A DNA stretch of 64,000 bases from Bisbaumannia pacifica (GTDB taxonomy: Bacteria; Pseudomonadota; Gammaproteobacteria; Pseudomonadales; Halomonadaceae). Within the stretch, counting starts at the first letter, position 1. The number at the start of each line of letters is the position of its first letter. The position numbers and the translations under genes were made by a program. The stretch covers positions 1 through 64,000 of the forward strand of contig NZ_BJUK01000021.1 of assembly GCF_007989625.1 (NCBI RefSeq). The letters are read 5' to 3'. The notes below the pieces were generated by a model. It was given only the letters and a program-made list of their open reading frames with translations, was not told the DNA's origin and did no database searches. Of this stretch, positions 35,555 through 45,700 are shown piece by piece.

Positions 35555-36365
35555 GGAGGCGGGCGTGTCGTCGAGTCGTCGTCGAAAGCACGGATTATTA
35601 GGCCAGTCGGGGCCGGGCGCAATTCTCTTCTGTACCTTCGTGGCCCTGTGGCTGGGCAGCGCCCCGGCCCGGGCCTTAGAGGCGGAGGGCGTCGAGCACT
35701 TCACCCTGGCGCTGACCTGGCACCCCGGCTTCTGCGACAGCCATCGCCGGCCGCCCCGGGAGTGTCGCGAGCCTGGTCTGCGGGAAGGCACGGACCAGGG
35801 CTTCGTGCTGCATGGCCTCTGGCCCTCGCTGCCGGCGCGACTCGCTGAGGAGGGTGTCGATCGGCGCCGCTGGTGGCGGCAGGGCTGTTTCCTGGAGCGA
35901 CCGCGTCCCGACGGCGGCTTCTGTCGCGCTCATCCGCCCCTGGCCCTCTCCGAGACCCTGGACGCGGCCCTGACGGAGGCCATGCCGGGCCGCCATAGCT
36001 GCCTGGAGCGTTACCAGTACGCCAAGCATGCCGCCTGCCTGGCGTTGCCCCAGGAGGCCTATTTCGCCGCCGCCCTGCGCCTGCAGGCGGCGGTCAATGC
36101 CAGTGCCTTCGCCGACTTCGTGGTGCTCAACCAGGGCGGCGAGGTGGGTCGCAACGACCTGATTCGCGCCTTCGAGGCGGCCTTCGGCGAGGGCAGTGGC
36201 CGGGCCCTGCGGCTGGAGTGTCGGGGGCGCGGCAATCGCACCCTGAGCGAGGTGCGTATCGCCATCGATAGCGAACGCCTGGGCGATTTCCCCGCGGCGG
36301 AAAGCCTGGTGCGCCAGGCGCGGGGGCGCTGCGCCGGCCGGGTGAGTATCGCCACCTTCGAGTGA
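35553..36365 (+). CDS. Ribonuclease T2-family protein, exported
   Basis: About 270 aa. The T2 RNase core is clear: LALTWHPGFCDSH, the first catalytic histidine in VLHGLWPSLPAR (CAS I), and YQYAKHAACLA (CAS II, KHxxC). A hydrophobic segment GAILFCTFVALWLGSAPARA acts as the signal sequence. The start is uncertain: ATG 35553 gives an N-terminal arginine-rich stretch before the signal; GTG 35565 is an alternative. An ATG at 35514 lies inside the divergent ATP-grasp gene and is unlikely. Such enzymes are periplasmic or extracellular non-specific RNases. Confidence 0.85.
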   Translation: MEAGVSSSRRRKHGLLGQSGPGAILFCTFVALWLGSAPARALEAEGVEHFTLALTWHPGFCDSHRRPPRECREPGLREGTDQGFVLHGLWPSLPARLAEEGVDRRRWWRQGCFLERPRPDGGFCRAHPPLALSETLDAALTEAMPGRHSCLERYQYAKHAACLALPQEAYFAAALRLQAAVNASAFADFVVLNQGGEVGRNDLIRAFEAAFGEGSGRALRLECRGRGNRTLSEVRIAIDSERLGDFPAAESLVRQARGRCAGRVSIATFE

Positions 36366-36377
36366 TGCGGCCCGGAC

Positions 36378-37289
36378 TTAGACGGACGGCTGTTGCAGGT
36401 GCTTGAGATCGAGCAGGGCGGCGCGCCTGGCCAGGGCCTGGATGGCCTTGTCATGGGCCGCGCCCTCGAGCGGCGCCAGGGGCGTGGCATCGATCAGTGC
36501 CGCCAGGGACTCGCCGCCGACCACCAGCAGGTCGGCGGCGGCCTCGCTGGTGTCGACGTCCCAGCCAGGCAGGGCCAGGATGCCCTGCACCGGGATCTCC
36601 TCGCCGCACTCCCGGGCCAGCCAGTGGCGCAGCCAGCGCGTCGCCTGGCGGGTCTTGCGCAGCGGCCGGCGTTCGCTCCAGCCGGGGAAGCGCAGCCGCT
36701 CGCGCTCCACCGCCACCTGGGTCTGCTCCCGCCCGCGGGCATCGAAGGGGCGGGTGCGGGCCCGGGTCTCGATCACGAAGACGCCATGGGGGGTCACCGC
36801 CACATGATCGATGGTGTAGGTGTCGGCGGGCACGTCATGGAAGACATGGTAGGGGTGGGCCTCCGGCCGGATCAGTCGCTCCAGCTCCTGACCCACCGCC
36901 AGTTCACAGGCCAGCCCCAGCTTGAGGCGGCGAATGCGCTGGTAGTCGCGGATCAGCAGCAGGCAGAAGCCCAGGGCCAGCAGGGTGCAGAGGGCGCCAT
37001 AGAGGGTCCATTCGAGCCAGTTCTGCTCGCTGGCGAAGAGCATCCGGCCCATGCCATAGACCAGCGGCGCCAGCACCACGATGGGCCCCAGGGCGGCATC
37101 CAGGAAGAGGCTGGCGAAGGCACGATCCAGGCGGTCGCGCAGGGCCTGGCCCGGCTCCCGCAGGGGGTGCGCATCGAAGGGAGAGTGGACCCGGGCGTCG
37201 TGCAGGCTCTTCAGGGCCACCACGATCACCGCGGTGGCCGCCAGGGGGAAGAGGAAGATCAGGGGAAGCAGGTATTCCAGCCAGGCCAT
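36378..37289 (-). CDS. NERD (nuclease-related) domain membrane protein
   Basis: 303 aa from ATG 37289 (MAWLEYLLPLIFLFPLAATAV), preceded by AAGGA. Two or three N-terminal membrane helices (about 1–30 and 60–115) are followed by a NERD domain with KLGLACELAVGQELERL, YHVFHDVPADTYTIDHVAVTPHGVFVIETRARTRPF, where the IDHV and E-T-R/K residues form the nuclease-like core (here ETRAR rather than ETK), and QVAVERERLRFPGW. The C-terminus has a short ILALPGWDVD segment typical of the family. Biological role unknown. Confidence 0.85.
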   Translation of the reverse strand: MAWLEYLLPLIFLFPLAATAVIVVALKSLHDARVHSPFDAHPLREPGQALRDRLDRAFASLFLDAALGPIVVLAPLVYGMGRMLFASEQNWLEWTLYGALCTLLALGFCLLLIRDYQRIRRLKLGLACELAVGQELERLIRPEAHPYHVFHDVPADTYTIDHVAVTPHGVFVIETRARTRPFDARGREQTQVAVERERLRFPGWSERRPLRKTRQATRWLRHWLARECGEEIPVQGILALPGWDVDTSEAAADLLVVGGESLAALIDATPLAPLEGAAHDKAIQALARRAALLDLKHLQQPSV

Positions 37290-37377
37290 CGCAACGAGTC
37301 CTTGCCCGTGATATATCAATAGGCGTTCATTCTAGTGGCCCCATCGGCCGGGAGCCACGCATCCTTGGTCGTTAGTC

Positions 37378-38217
37378 ATGCAGCAATGCGAGTCTCCCCA
37401 GGCCTCCCTGGAGGCCCTGGCCGCCTTTATCGAGCGATACCCCCGCCTGCTGGTGGTGAGCGGCGCCGGCGTCAGTACCGAGAGCGGCATTCCCGATTAC
37501 CGCGATAGCCGTGGCGAGTGGAAGCGTCCCCCGCCCATGGACCATCGCCGCTTCATGGCCAGCCATGCCGCCCGCCAGCGCTACTGGGCCCGTGCCCTGG
37601 TCGGCTTCCGGGCCCTCAGCGAGGCGCGCCCCGGCCCCGCCCATCGGGCCCTGGCCGCATTGGAGGCGCGGGGGCGCCTGAGCGGCATCATCACCCAGAA
37701 CGTGGATGGCCTGCATCAACAAGCCGGCTCGCGGCGGGTCATCGATCTGCATGGACGGGCCGAGCTGGTGCGCTGCATGCGCTGCGACGGCCGGCGCATG
37801 CGCCATGACCTGCACGCCGAGCTGGAGGCGCTGAATCCACGCTGGCGCGAGCTCGGCGCGGCCATCAGCCCGGACGGTGACGCCGACCTGGAGGCGGACT
37901 TCGGCGATTTCCGGGTGCCCGCCTGCGGGCGCTGCGGCGAGGGCATCCTCAAGCCGGACGTGGTCTTCTTCGGCGACAGCGTGCCCGGCGCGCGGCTGGC
38001 CTCGGCCCTGGCGGCCATCGAGGCGGCCGAGGCCCTGCTGGTGGTGGGCTCGTCGCTGATGGTCTATTCCGGCTTTCGCCTGGTGCGCCAGGCGGCCCGC
38101 GCCGGCAAGCCGGTGGCCTGCCTCAACCGGGGGCGTACCCGGGCCGATGACCTCTATGCCCTCAAGGCGTCGCTACCCATCGGCGAGAGCCTGGCCGCCT
38201 TGGCCAGCCGTTTCTAG
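37378..38217 (+). CDS. NAD-dependent protein deacylase, Sir2 family
   Basis: 279-aa sirtuin. It has the NAD-binding GAGVSTESGIPDYRDSRGEWKR, the TQNVDGLH core with the catalytic His in VIDLHGRAELVRC, zinc ligands in two CxxC pairs (CMRC and CGRC), and KPDVVFFGDSVP, VVGSSLMVYSGF and CLNRGRTRAD. The pattern GAGVSTESGIPDYR and the insert around DADLEADF resemble the SIRT4-like class II sirtuins more than CobB. It probably removes acyl groups from lysines or is an ADP-ribosyl/lipoamidase-type enzyme; the activity is not settled by sequence. Confidence 0.92.
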   Translation: MQQCESPQASLEALAAFIERYPRLLVVSGAGVSTESGIPDYRDSRGEWKRPPPMDHRRFMASHAARQRYWARALVGFRALSEARPGPAHRALAALEARGRLSGIITQNVDGLHQQAGSRRVIDLHGRAELVRCMRCDGRRMRHDLHAELEALNPRWRELGAAISPDGDADLEADFGDFRVPACGRCGEGILKPDVVFFGDSVPGARLASALAAIEAAEALLVVGSSLMVYSGFRLVRQAARAGKPVACLNRGRTRADDLYALKASLPIGESLAALASRF

Positions 38218-38279
38218 TCGACGGGCTCGGGTGTGGCCGTGCCGCGGGGGATGGGCCGACACTGCCTGACGGCACGCGG

Positions 38280-38666
38280 CTAGTCGAGGCTTTCCAGCGT
38301 CAGGGTCACCGGCTCGCCCATGCCTGGGGCGAAGGGCCGGGGTTCCGTCTGGCGATAGCGTAGTCGTCCCGCCTCGCGGATCTCCGCGTGCAGGGCCGCG
38401 TCGCCCTGGGCCAGGGAGCGAGCGTCGTAGCTCAAGCGTACCGGGATGGGGGCGCCACCCAGGCGCCGCTGGCGGGTCTCGGCGATCACCCCGCCGTCCT
38501 CGCGCTCCAGGCTGACGCGGAGTTCCGCCTCGGGGCCCAGCGTCAGGGGCGTCTGGCTGACCACCCGCGCCTCCAGGGTGCGAAACTCGGGCGTGCCGGC
38601 GCAGCCGGCCAGCAGGGCCGTCCCCAGCAGCAGTGCGGCGAGGCCCGCCTTGCGTCGAAGAGTCAT
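38280..38666 (-). CDS. YbaY-family lipoprotein
   Basis: 128 aa with a lipoprotein signal (MTLRRKAGLAALLLGTALLAGC, lipobox LAGC, Cys22). The mature part is a beta-rich YbaY-type domain: LEARVVSQTPLTLGPEAELRVSLE, IAETRQRRLGGAPIPVRLSYDARSL and RLRYRQTEPRPFAPG, as in the family. It lies at the outer membrane or in the periplasm; its function is unknown. It follows yciH by 10 bp in the same direction. Confidence 0.82.
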   Translation of the reverse strand: MTLRRKAGLAALLLGTALLAGCAGTPEFRTLEARVVSQTPLTLGPEAELRVSLEREDGGVIAETRQRRLGGAPIPVRLSYDARSLAQGDAALHAEIREAGRLRYRQTEPRPFAPGMGEPVTLTLESLD

Positions 38667-38675
38667 AAGCGCTCC

Positions 38676-39050
38676 TTAGCCGCCGGCCAGCTTGACGGTA
38701 TAGCCGCGGTTTTCCAGTTCCGCCTTGAGGGTGGCGCGATGGTCGCCCTGGATCTCGATCACCCCCTCCTTGACCGCGCCGCCGGTACCGCAGCGCTGCT
38801 TGAGCTGCTTGGCCAGGGTCTTGAGCTCGGCGGCGGGCAGCGGCACGCCGCTGAGGGTGGTCACCCCCTTGCCCTTGCGACCGCTGGTCTCGCGCCGGAT
38901 GCGCACGACGCCGTCGAGCGCGGCCAGGCGCGCCTGCTCGGCCTGATCGGCGCACTGACAGCCGTCCAGTGGCTGGCGACAGTCGGGACAGGTCTGGCCG
39001 TGTTCGGTGGAGTAGACCAGGCCGCGGAGTTGATCCTGCAGTGAGGCCAT
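38676..39050 (-). CDS. yciH: Translation initiation factor Sui1 homologue YciH
   Basis: 124-aa SUI1/eIF1-like protein. The start is ATG 39050 (MASLQDQLRGLVYSTEHGQTCPDCRQPLDGCQC); the open frame begins at 39131, but only this start gives the family N-terminus. It has the zinc-ribbon-like CPDC/CQC cysteines, then VRIRRETSGRKGKGVTTLSGVPL and KQRCGTGGAVKEGVIEIQGDHRATLKAELENRGY, typical of YciH. It affects start-site fidelity in translation. ybaY follows 10 bp downstream. Confidence 0.93.
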   Translation of the reverse strand: MASLQDQLRGLVYSTEHGQTCPDCRQPLDGCQCADQAEQARLAALDGVVRIRRETSGRKGKGVTTLSGVPLPAAELKTLAKQLKQRCGTGGAVKEGVIEIQGDHRATLKAELENRGYTVKLAGG

Positions 39051-39123
39051 GGGAGGCAGTCCTCGGCGTAGGGAGTGTGGCCCCATGATAAACCAGCCGC
39101 CGGCGGCCTCGATAGCGACCCGT

Positions 39124-39162
39124 TTATCCACAGCGGCTCGGCGAGTCTGGCGCTGTGGATAA
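39124..39162. promoter_or_regulatory. Inverted pair of perfect DnaA boxes
   Basis: TTATCCACAGCG (39124–39135) and its exact inverted copy CGCTGTGGATAA (39151–39162), 15 bp apart. Each holds the strict DnaA box TTATCCACA. The pair lies upstream of yciH and downstream of the HAD gene. It may be a DnaA-binding regulatory or titration site; no origin genes (dnaA, dnaN, gidA) are near, so oriC is unlikely. Confidence 0.65.
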
Positions 39163-39185
39163 GTCGGTCCTGCTCGCGTAGTGGC

Positions 39186-39866
39186 CTAATGGGCCGCGGC
39201 GGTGGGGCGCCGGCTGAGGTGCTCGATCACCGTGGGTAGCTGATGCATATTGCTGATGGCGATGGCTCCCGCCGGGGTGGTCTCCACGTCGGGGAAGCGG
39301 TTGAGGTGGATCACCGTCATGCCGGCGGCGAGGGCCGCCTTGACGCCGACGATGGCGTCGTCGATGGCCACGCAGTGGCGGGCCTCGTAGCCCATGATGG
39401 TGGCGGCATGCAGGTAGAGGCAGGGATCGGGCTTCCAGCACTGGGCCGAGTAGCCGCTGAACAGGTGGTCACCGAAGTAGTCGCTGAGGCCGGTGGCCTC
39501 GAGGCTGGCGCGAATCTTGGTCTCGGGACCGTTGGAGACCACGGCGTGGGGGATCCGGGCCAGGCTATCGAGGGCCTCGCGCACCCCGGGCAGCAGGGTC
39601 AGTTCGCTGACCAGGCGCTCCGCCAGGCGACTGCGCATGCGCGCCTCGCTGGCCTTGAGGCGTTCCGGGTCGACCTCGCCGTGGCGGCGCTGCAGTTCGC
39701 CGACGATATTCATGAAGCGGGCGCCGCGAAACTCCCCCATATAGTCCTCGGCGACGAAGGGCAGCCCCACGGCGGTCAGGCTGGTGGCCATCTCGTCCGC
39801 CAACAGGGGCTCACTATCGACTAGGGTTCCATCGCAATCGAACAACAGACAGTGGGGAGTCGTCAT
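39186..39866 (-). CDS. HAD-family phosphatase (beta-phosphoglucomutase/GPH-like)
   Basis: 226 aa from ATG 39866. Motif I is LLFDCDGTLVDSEPL, motif II VVSNGPETKI, motif III in FSGYSAQCWKPDPCLY and motif IV VAIDDAIVGVKAALAAGM. The cap domain is of the small helical subclass I type, similar to YieH (6-phosphogluconate phosphatase) and related sugar-phosphate phosphatases. The substrate cannot be fixed. An in-frame ATG at 39896 is the alternative start. The gene stands alone between fba and the DnaA-box pair. Confidence 0.85.
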   Translation of the reverse strand: MTTPHCLLFDCDGTLVDSEPLLADEMATSLTAVGLPFVAEDYMGEFRGARFMNIVGELQRRHGEVDPERLKASEARMRSRLAERLVSELTLLPGVREALDSLARIPHAVVSNGPETKIRASLEATGLSDYFGDHLFSGYSAQCWKPDPCLYLHAATIMGYEARHCVAIDDAIVGVKAALAAGMTVIHLNRFPDVETTPAGAIAISNMHQLPTVIEHLSRRPTAAAH

Positions 39867-40006
39867 CGCCTCAACCTCTCGCGCTTGCGTCGCCATTGTT
39901 TCAGATATCGGCCGACCTACCCACTATTGAAGCCCATTTTCGGAATTTTGTGAACGCTGTTCATAAACCTTGTCATTTTTCCTGCCCGAATCGCCCGGCA
40001 GGCATA

Positions 40007-40033
40007 GAAAAGGGCGGCCCGTGGGCCGCCCTC
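40007..40033 (-). terminator. Terminator after fba
   Basis: 10-bp stem AGGGCGGCCC / GGGCCGCCCT with loop GT. On the minus strand it is followed by TTTCTATG. It lies 14 bp beyond the fba stop. Confidence 0.85.
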
Positions 40034-40046
40034 ATCGTGGAATCCC

Positions 40047-41111
40047 TTAGTTGATCTTGGGATCCAGCTCGCCGCTGTCGTAGCGGCCGACCATGGCTTC
40101 CAGGCTGATCGGCTTGATGCGGCTGGCGTTGCCGGCGGTGCCGAAGGCTTCGTAGCGGGCGATGCAGACATCGCGCATGGCGGAGACGGTCTCCTTGAGG
40201 AACTTGCGCGGGTCGAACTCGGCCGGGTTCTGGGCCAGGAAGCGACGCACGGCACCGGTAGAGGCCAGGCGCAGGTCGGTGTCGATATTGACCTTGCGCA
40301 CGCCGTACTTGATGCCCTCGACGATCTCCTCGACCGGCACGCCGTAGGTCTCGGGGATGGCGCCGCCATACTCGTTGATCACCTCGAGCCACTCCTGGGG
40401 CACCGAGGAGGAGCCGTGCATCACCAGGTGGGTGTCGGGGATGCGGGCGTGGATCTCCTTGATGCGCTGGATGGAGAGGGTATCGCCGGTGGGCGGCTTG
40501 GTGAATTTGTAGGCGCCGTGGCTGGTGCCGATGGCGATGGCCAGGGCGTCCACCTGGGTGGCCTTGACGAAGGCGGCGGCCTCTTCCGGGTCGGTGAGCA
40601 GCTGATCCATGTCCAGCTTGCCCTCGGCGCCGATGCCGTCTTCCTCGCCGGCCATGCCGGTCTCCAGGCTACCCAGGCAGCCCAGCTCGCCTTCCACGGA
40701 GACGCCGCAGGCATGCGCCATCGCCACGGTGCGCCGGGTGACGTCGACGTTGTAGTCGTAGTCCATGGGGGTCTTGCCGTCCTCGCCCAGCGAGCCGTCC
40801 ATCATCACCGAGGAGAAGCCGAGCTGGATGGAGCGCTGGCAGACCGCGGGGCTGGTGCCGTGGTCCTGGTGCATCACCACCGGGATATGCGGGAACTCTT
40901 CCACGGCGGCCAGGATCAGGTGGCGCAGGAAGGGGGCCCCGGCGTACTTGCGGGCGCCGGCGGAAGCCTGGACGATCACCGGGGAGTCGGTGGCGTCGGC
41001 GGCTTCCATGATGGCGCGCATCTGCTCGAGGTTGTTGACGTTGAAGGCCGGGATGCCATAGCCGCGCTCGGCGGCGTGGTCCAGCATCTGGCGCATGCTG
41101 ATCAGTGCCAT
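40047..41111 (-). CDS. fba: Fructose-bisphosphate aldolase, class II (Calvin-type subfamily)
   Basis: Zinc-dependent aldolase, 354 aa, interconverting fructose-1,6-bisphosphate with DHAP and glyceraldehyde-3-phosphate. The start is [31 protein letters not shown]. Zinc and substrate residues lie in [35 protein letters not shown] and [31 protein letters not shown] is typical of the Calvin-cycle-type branch used by Pseudomonas and Halomonas. It follows pgk by 52 bp and ends the tkt-epd-pgk-fba cluster. Confidence 0.96.
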   Translation of the reverse strand: MALISMRQMLDHAAERGYGIPAFNVNNLEQMRAIMEAADATDSPVIVQASAGARKYAGAPFLRHLILAAVEEFPHIPVVMHQDHGTSPAVCQRSIQLGFSSVMMDGSLGEDGKTPMDYDYNVDVTRRTVAMAHACGVSVEGELGCLGSLETGMAGEEDGIGAEGKLDMDQLLTDPEEAAAFVKATQVDALAIAIGTSHGAYKFTKPPTGDTLSIQRIKEIHARIPDTHLVMHGSSSVPQEWLEVINEYGGAIPETYGVPVEEIVEGIKYGVRKVNIDTDLRLASTGAVRRFLAQNPAEFDPRKFLKETVSAMRDVCIARYEAFGTAGNASRIKPISLEAMVGRYDSGELDPKIN

Positions 41112-41163
41112 GATCTCACCTGTGTTTGGGTGGGCGGCGCCGGGCCGCCCGGGATTCGATGGG

Positions 41164-42327
41164 TTACTGGGCCGCGGCTTCCAGGGCCGCGACGGCCGGC
41201 AGGGTCTTGCCTTCCACGTACTCGAGGAAGGCGCCGCCGCCGGTGGAGATATAGGAGACCTTCTCGGCGATGCCGTACTTGTCGATGGCCGCCAGGGTAT
41301 CGCCGCCGCCGGCGATGGAGAAGGCGCCGCTCGCGGCGATGGCCTTCGAGATCACCTCGGTGCCCTTGCCGAACTGGTCGATCTCGAAGACGCCCACCGG
41401 GCCATTCCACAGGATGGTGCCGGCGTCCTCGAGCAGCGCGCCTAGGCGGGCGGCGGTCTCGGGGCCGATATCCAGGATCATCTCGTCATCATTGACCTGG
41501 TCGACCGGCTTGACCACGGCGGTGGCGCTCTCGGAGAACTCGGTGGCCACCACCACATCGCTGGGCAGCGGGATCTCGACCTGGGCCATCAGCGCCTTGG
41601 CCTGCTCGATCAGGTCGGCCTCATGCAGCGACTTGCCGACGTTATGGCCCGCCGCGGCGATAAAGGTGTTGGCGATGCCGCCGCCGACGATCAGCTGGTC
41701 GCACTTCTCGGCGAGGGCGGTCAGCACGTCGAGCTTGGTGGAGACCTTGGAGCCGCCGACGATGGCGGTCATGGGCCGCTTGGGGGTGGCCAGGGCCTGC
41801 TCCAGGGCGCTCAGTTCCTGGGCCAGTAGCGGTCCGGCGCAGGCCTCGGGGGCGAAGCGCGCCACGCCGTGGGTAGAGGCCTGGGCGCGGTGGGCGGTGC
41901 CGAAGGCGTCCATCACGAAGAGGTCGCAGAGGGCCGCATACTGCTTGGCCAGCGCCTCGTCATCGCCCTTCTCGCCGGCATTGAAGCGCACGTTCTCCAG
42001 CAGCACCACCTCGCCATTGGCCAGATCCAGGGCCACGTCCAGGTAGTCCTTGATCAGGGTGACCCGGCGACCCAGCAGCTCGCCGAGGCGCTCGGCCACC
42101 GGCGCCAGGGAGAACTCCTCGGCGGGCTCGCCCTCGGTGGGGCGGCCCAGGTGGCTCATCAGCATCACCCTGGCGCCGGCATCCCGGGCCGCCTCGATGG
42201 TGGGCAGGGCGGCGCGCAGTCGCGCATCGCTGGTCACACGGCCATTCTTGATGGGCACGTTCAAGTCTTCGCGGATCAGCACTCGCTTTCCGGCGAGCTC
42301 CAGGTCGGTCATCTTGCGTACGTTCAT
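41164..42327 (-). CDS. pgk: Phosphoglycerate kinase
   Basis: Glycolytic/gluconeogenic kinase of 387 aa, standard length. It starts [26 protein letters not shown] at ATG 42327; a GTG at 42333 in frame is closer to the GAGGA SD and would add two residues. Blocks are [44 protein letters not shown] and the C-terminal hinge [17 protein letters not shown] and [13 protein letters not shown]. It lies 37 bp downstream of epd in the same operon. Confidence 0.97.
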   Translation of the reverse strand: MNVRKMTDLELAGKRVLIREDLNVPIKNGRVTSDARLRAALPTIEAARDAGARVMLMSHLGRPTEGEPAEEFSLAPVAERLGELLGRRVTLIKDYLDVALDLANGEVVLLENVRFNAGEKGDDEALAKQYAALCDLFVMDAFGTAHRAQASTHGVARFAPEACAGPLLAQELSALEQALATPKRPMTAIVGGSKVSTKLDVLTALAEKCDQLIVGGGIANTFIAAAGHNVGKSLHEADLIEQAKALMAQVEIPLPSDVVVATEFSESATAVVKPVDQVNDDEMILDIGPETAARLGALLEDAGTILWNGPVGVFEIDQFGKGTEVISKAIAASGAFSIAGGGDTLAAIDKYGIAEKVSYISTGGGAFLEYVEGKTLPAVAALEAAAQ

Positions 42328-42364
42328 CGGCACGTGTTCCTCGGTTAGGCAAGCCAGGGGTGGG

Positions 42365-43390
42365 TCAATCCAGGGCGGCGAGGCGCTGGGTCACGTCGAG
42401 CATGCGATTGGCGAAGCCCCATTCGTTATCGAACCAGCACAGCATCTTCACCAGGCGGCCGCCGGCCACCCGGGTCTGGGTGGCGTCCACGATACCCGAG
42501 CGCGGATCGTGGTTGAAGTCGATGGAGGCGGTGGGCTCCTCGGTATAGCCGAGCAGTCCCGCCAGGCGGCCTTGGCTGGCCTCGCGCAGCAGGGCATTGA
42601 CCTCGGCGGCGCTGGTATCGCGCTCGACGCAGATGGCCAGGTCCATGGCCGAGACATTGATCGTCGGCACCCGCACGTGCAGGCACTCGAAGCGATCGGT
42701 CAGGTGCGGCATCAGGCGGTTGAGGCCGCGCGCCAGGCCGGTATCCACCGGCACGATGGACTGCATGGCCGAGCGGGTCAGACGCAGATCGGTCTGGTGG
42801 TAGGCGTCGATCACCGGCTGGTCGTTCATCGCCGAGTGGATGGTGGTGGTGACGCCGTGGGCCACGCCCAGGGCCTCGTCGAGCACGGTGAGCACCGGCA
42901 CCAGGCAGTTGGTGGTGCAGGAGGCGGCGGAGACGATGCGCTGGCTCGCCGCCAGGCTCCGGTCGTTGATGCCGCAGACGATGGTGGCGTCCACGTCGCT
43001 CTCGGCGGGCTGGGAGAAGAGCAGGCGCTTGGCGCCGGCGGCCAGGTGGCGCTCGGCGGTGGCACGATCCTTGAAGCTGCCGGAGCACTCCAGCACCAGG
43101 TCGATATCGAGCTCGGCCCAGGGCAGGCGGTCCGGATCGGCCTCGGAGAGGATATGGATGGGGTGATCGTCGATCAGCAGCCGACCGCCCTCGGCCTCCA
43201 CGGTGGCGGGGAAGCGCCCGTGGGTGGTGTCGTAGCGGGTCAGGTAGGCGATGGTCTCGAGGTCCGAGAGCTCGTTGATGGCCACCACCTCCAGCGGGGT
43301 ACCGCCCAGCTCCTGGGCGCGCTCCACCAGGGCGCGCAGCACGCACTGGCCGATACGGCCATATCCGTTGATGGCGATGCGATAGGCCAT
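42365..43390 (-). CDS. epd: Erythrose-4-phosphate dehydrogenase / glyceraldehyde-3-phosphate dehydrogenase family
   Basis: 341 aa from ATG 43390 ([21 protein letters not shown]). NAD-binding Gly motif, catalytic Cys in [14 protein letters not shown], and substrate residues [39 protein letters not shown]. The [10 protein letters not shown] and [11 protein letters not shown] patterns, plus the order tkt–epd–pgk–fba as in E. coli, favour Epd, which feeds pyridoxal phosphate synthesis, over glycolytic GapA. A GapB-like role is possible. Confidence 0.85.
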   Translation of the reverse strand: MAYRIAINGYGRIGQCVLRALVERAQELGGTPLEVVAINELSDLETIAYLTRYDTTHGRFPATVEAEGGRLLIDDHPIHILSEADPDRLPWAELDIDLVLECSGSFKDRATAERHLAAGAKRLLFSQPAESDVDATIVCGINDRSLAASQRIVSAASCTTNCLVPVLTVLDEALGVAHGVTTTIHSAMNDQPVIDAYHQTDLRLTRSAMQSIVPVDTGLARGLNRLMPHLTDRFECLHVRVPTINVSAMDLAICVERDTSAAEVNALLREASQGRLAGLLGYTEEPTASIDFNHDPRSGIVDATQTRVAGGRLVKMLCWFDNEWGFANRMLDVTQRLAALD

Positions 43391-43486
43391 GGCGTCGGCA
43401 CTCGTTCCCGTGACTCGTTGAGAGTGGGCGATTCTAGCGCAAAAGCGCCGCCGATGCAGGCCGCCGGTGGGGCATGGCCGTAACGA

Positions 43487-43520
43487 CAACGGGCGCCACT
43501 CGAAGGAGTGGTGCCCGTTG
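43487..43520 (-). terminator. Hairpin downstream of tkt
   Basis: 15-bp stem, CAACGGGCGCCACTC / GAGTGGTGCCCGTTG (one G-U pair), loop GAAG, 39 bp after the tkt stop. On the minus strand it is followed by TCGTTA. It may attenuate rather than end transcription into epd. Confidence 0.7.
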
Positions 43521-43558
43521 CTTGTTGATCGGCCTCGCCTCGGGCGGGGCCGCGTCGC

Positions 43559-45550
43559 TTAGCCCAGCAGCGCCTGGGCGCGCTCGACGACGTTGTCGAC
43601 GGTGAAGCCGAAGTGCTTGAAGAGGTCGCCCGCCGGGGCGGACTCGCCGAAGCCGCTCATGCCGACGATATCGCCGTCCAGGCCCACGTACTTGAACCAG
43701 AAGTCGCGGTGGCCGGCCTCGATGGCCAGACGCGCGGTGACCGCCTTGGGCAGCACCGACTCGCGGTAGGCGGCGTCCTGGGCGTCGAAGGCGTCGGTGG
43801 AGGGCATGGAGACCACCCGCACCGCCTTGCCCTGCTCGCTCAGTTGGGCCGCGGCGTCCATAGCCAGGCCCACTTCGGAGCCGGTGGCGATCAGGATCAG
43901 CTCGGGGGTGCCGTCGCAGTCGCGCAGCACATAGCCGCCGCGCTGGATATTGGCCAGCTGGTGCTTGTCGCGTTCCTGGTGGGGCAGGTTCTGGCGCGAT
44001 AGCACCAGCGCCGTGGGGCCGGCGTGACGCTTGACCGCGGCATCCCAGGCGGCGGCGGTCTCCACGGCATCACAGGGGCGCCAGGTGGCCAGGTTGGGGG
44101 TGGAGCGCAGGCTGGTCAGCTGCTCGATGGGCTGGTGGGTGGGCCCATCCTCGCCCAGGCCGATGGAGTCGTGGGTGAAGACGTAGACCGCCTGCTGGCC
44201 CATCAGCGCCGCCATGCGCACGGCGTTGCGCATGTACTCCATGAAGATCAGGAAGGTGGCGCCATAGGGCACGAAGCCGCCATGCAGGGCGATACCGTTC
44301 ATGATGGCGCCCATGCCGAACTCGCGCACCCCGTAGTGCAGGTAGTTGCCGCCGGGGGCCTCCGGGGAGATCGCTTGGGCGCCCTTCCAGAAGGTCAGGT
44401 TGGAGGGCGCCAGGTCGGCGCTGCCGCCGAGCAGCTCGGGCAGCTGCGGGCCGAGCTCGTTGAGGCACTGGAAGGAGGCCTTGCGGCTGGCGACGGTCTC
44501 GCCCTTGGCCTGGGCGTCCTCGATCAGCTTCTCGCTGGTCAGCGCCTTGGGCAGTTCGCCCTTGAGGCGGCGCCGGAACTCGGCGGCCTCGGCGGGGAAG
44601 GCCTCGGCGTAACGGGCGAAGCGCGCCTCCCAGTCGCTCTCCAGCTGCTCGCCGCGCTGGCGGGCATCCCAGCCCTGATAGATCTCCTCGGGGACATGGA
44701 AGGGGGCGTGGGGCCAGCCCAGCTGCTCGCGGGCGGCGGCCACTTCCTCGTCGCCCAGGGGTGCGCCGTGACACTCTTCCTTGCCCTGCTTGTTGGGGGC
44801 ACCGAAGCCGATGATGGTCTTGCAGATGATCAGGCTCGGCTTGTCGTCGTGAGTCTTGGCCAGCTCGATGGCGGCCTGGATCTCTTCGGGCTTGTGACCG
44901 TCGACATTGGGCACCACGTGCCAGCCATAGGCCTCGAAGCGCTTGGCGGTGTCGTCGGTGAACCAGCCTTCCACCTCGCCGTCGATGGAGATGCCGTTGT
45001 CGTCATAGAAGGCGACCAGCTTGCCGAGCTGCTGGGTGCCGGCCAGGGAGGCGACCTCGTGGGAGATGCCCTCCATCAGGCAGCCGTCGCCGAGGAAGCA
45101 CCAGGTGGTGTGGTCGACGATGGTGTGGCCGGGGCGGTTGAACTGGGCGGCCAGAGTCTTCTCGGCCAGCGCCATGCCCACCGCATTGGCCAGGCCCTGG
45201 CCCAGGGGGCCGGTGGTGGTCTCGACGCCGGGGGCGTAGCCGAGCTCCGGGTGGCCGGCGGTCTTGGAGTGGAGCTGGCGGAAGTGTTGCAGCTGCTCCA
45301 GGTCCAGGTCGTAGCCGGTCAGGTGGAGCAGGGAATAGAGCAGCATGGAGCCGTGGCCGTTGGAGAGCACGAAGCGGTCGCGGTCGGCCCAGTGGGGGTT
45401 GGCCGGATTATGCTTGAGGTGATCGTTCCACAGCACCTCGGCAATATCGGCCATGCCCATGGGGGCGCCGGGGTGGCCGGACTTGGCCTTCTGGACGGCA
45501 TCCATGGACAGGGCGCGAATGGCGTTGGCCAGTTCGAAACGGGACGGCAT
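43559..45550 (-). CDS. tkt: Transketolase
   Basis: Thiamine-diphosphate enzyme of 663 aa transferring two-carbon ketol units in the pentose phosphate pathway. The start is ATG 45550 ([41 protein letters not shown]). The ThDP motif is [18 protein letters not shown] ending in [11 protein letters not shown], the catalytic Glu region [18 protein letters not shown], and the phosphate-binding [23 protein letters not shown]. Length and motifs are standard. It heads the cluster tkt-epd-pgk-fba, which also supplies erythrose-4-phosphate for Epd. Confidence 0.97.
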   Translation of the reverse strand: MPSRFELANAIRALSMDAVQKAKSGHPGAPMGMADIAEVLWNDHLKHNPANPHWADRDRFVLSNGHGSMLLYSLLHLTGYDLDLEQLQHFRQLHSKTAGHPELGYAPGVETTTGPLGQGLANAVGMALAEKTLAAQFNRPGHTIVDHTTWCFLGDGCLMEGISHEVASLAGTQQLGKLVAFYDDNGISIDGEVEGWFTDDTAKRFEAYGWHVVPNVDGHKPEEIQAAIELAKTHDDKPSLIICKTIIGFGAPNKQGKEECHGAPLGDEEVAAAREQLGWPHAPFHVPEEIYQGWDARQRGEQLESDWEARFARYAEAFPAEAAEFRRRLKGELPKALTSEKLIEDAQAKGETVASRKASFQCLNELGPQLPELLGGSADLAPSNLTFWKGAQAISPEAPGGNYLHYGVREFGMGAIMNGIALHGGFVPYGATFLIFMEYMRNAVRMAALMGQQAVYVFTHDSIGLGEDGPTHQPIEQLTSLRSTPNLATWRPCDAVETAAAWDAAVKRHAGPTALVLSRQNLPHQERDKHQLANIQRGGYVLRDCDGTPELILIATGSEVGLAMDAAAQLSEQGKAVRVVSMPSTDAFDAQDAAYRESVLPKAVTARLAIEAGHRDFWFKYVGLDGDIVGMSGFGESAPAGDLFKHFGFTVDNVVERAQALLG

Positions 45551-45700
45551 GGGGGCAGCTCCTCGCCTAGGGCAGATAGTATGCGGTGACACGGTCGGGC
45601 CTGGGGCGTGGCCGGACGTGGATCCTGGCTGGGATGCGCCGCGAAATGCGGCGGCGCGGTCGATTTTGGTCGCTTATTGTCGCCGAATGGGGCGCGGCCT

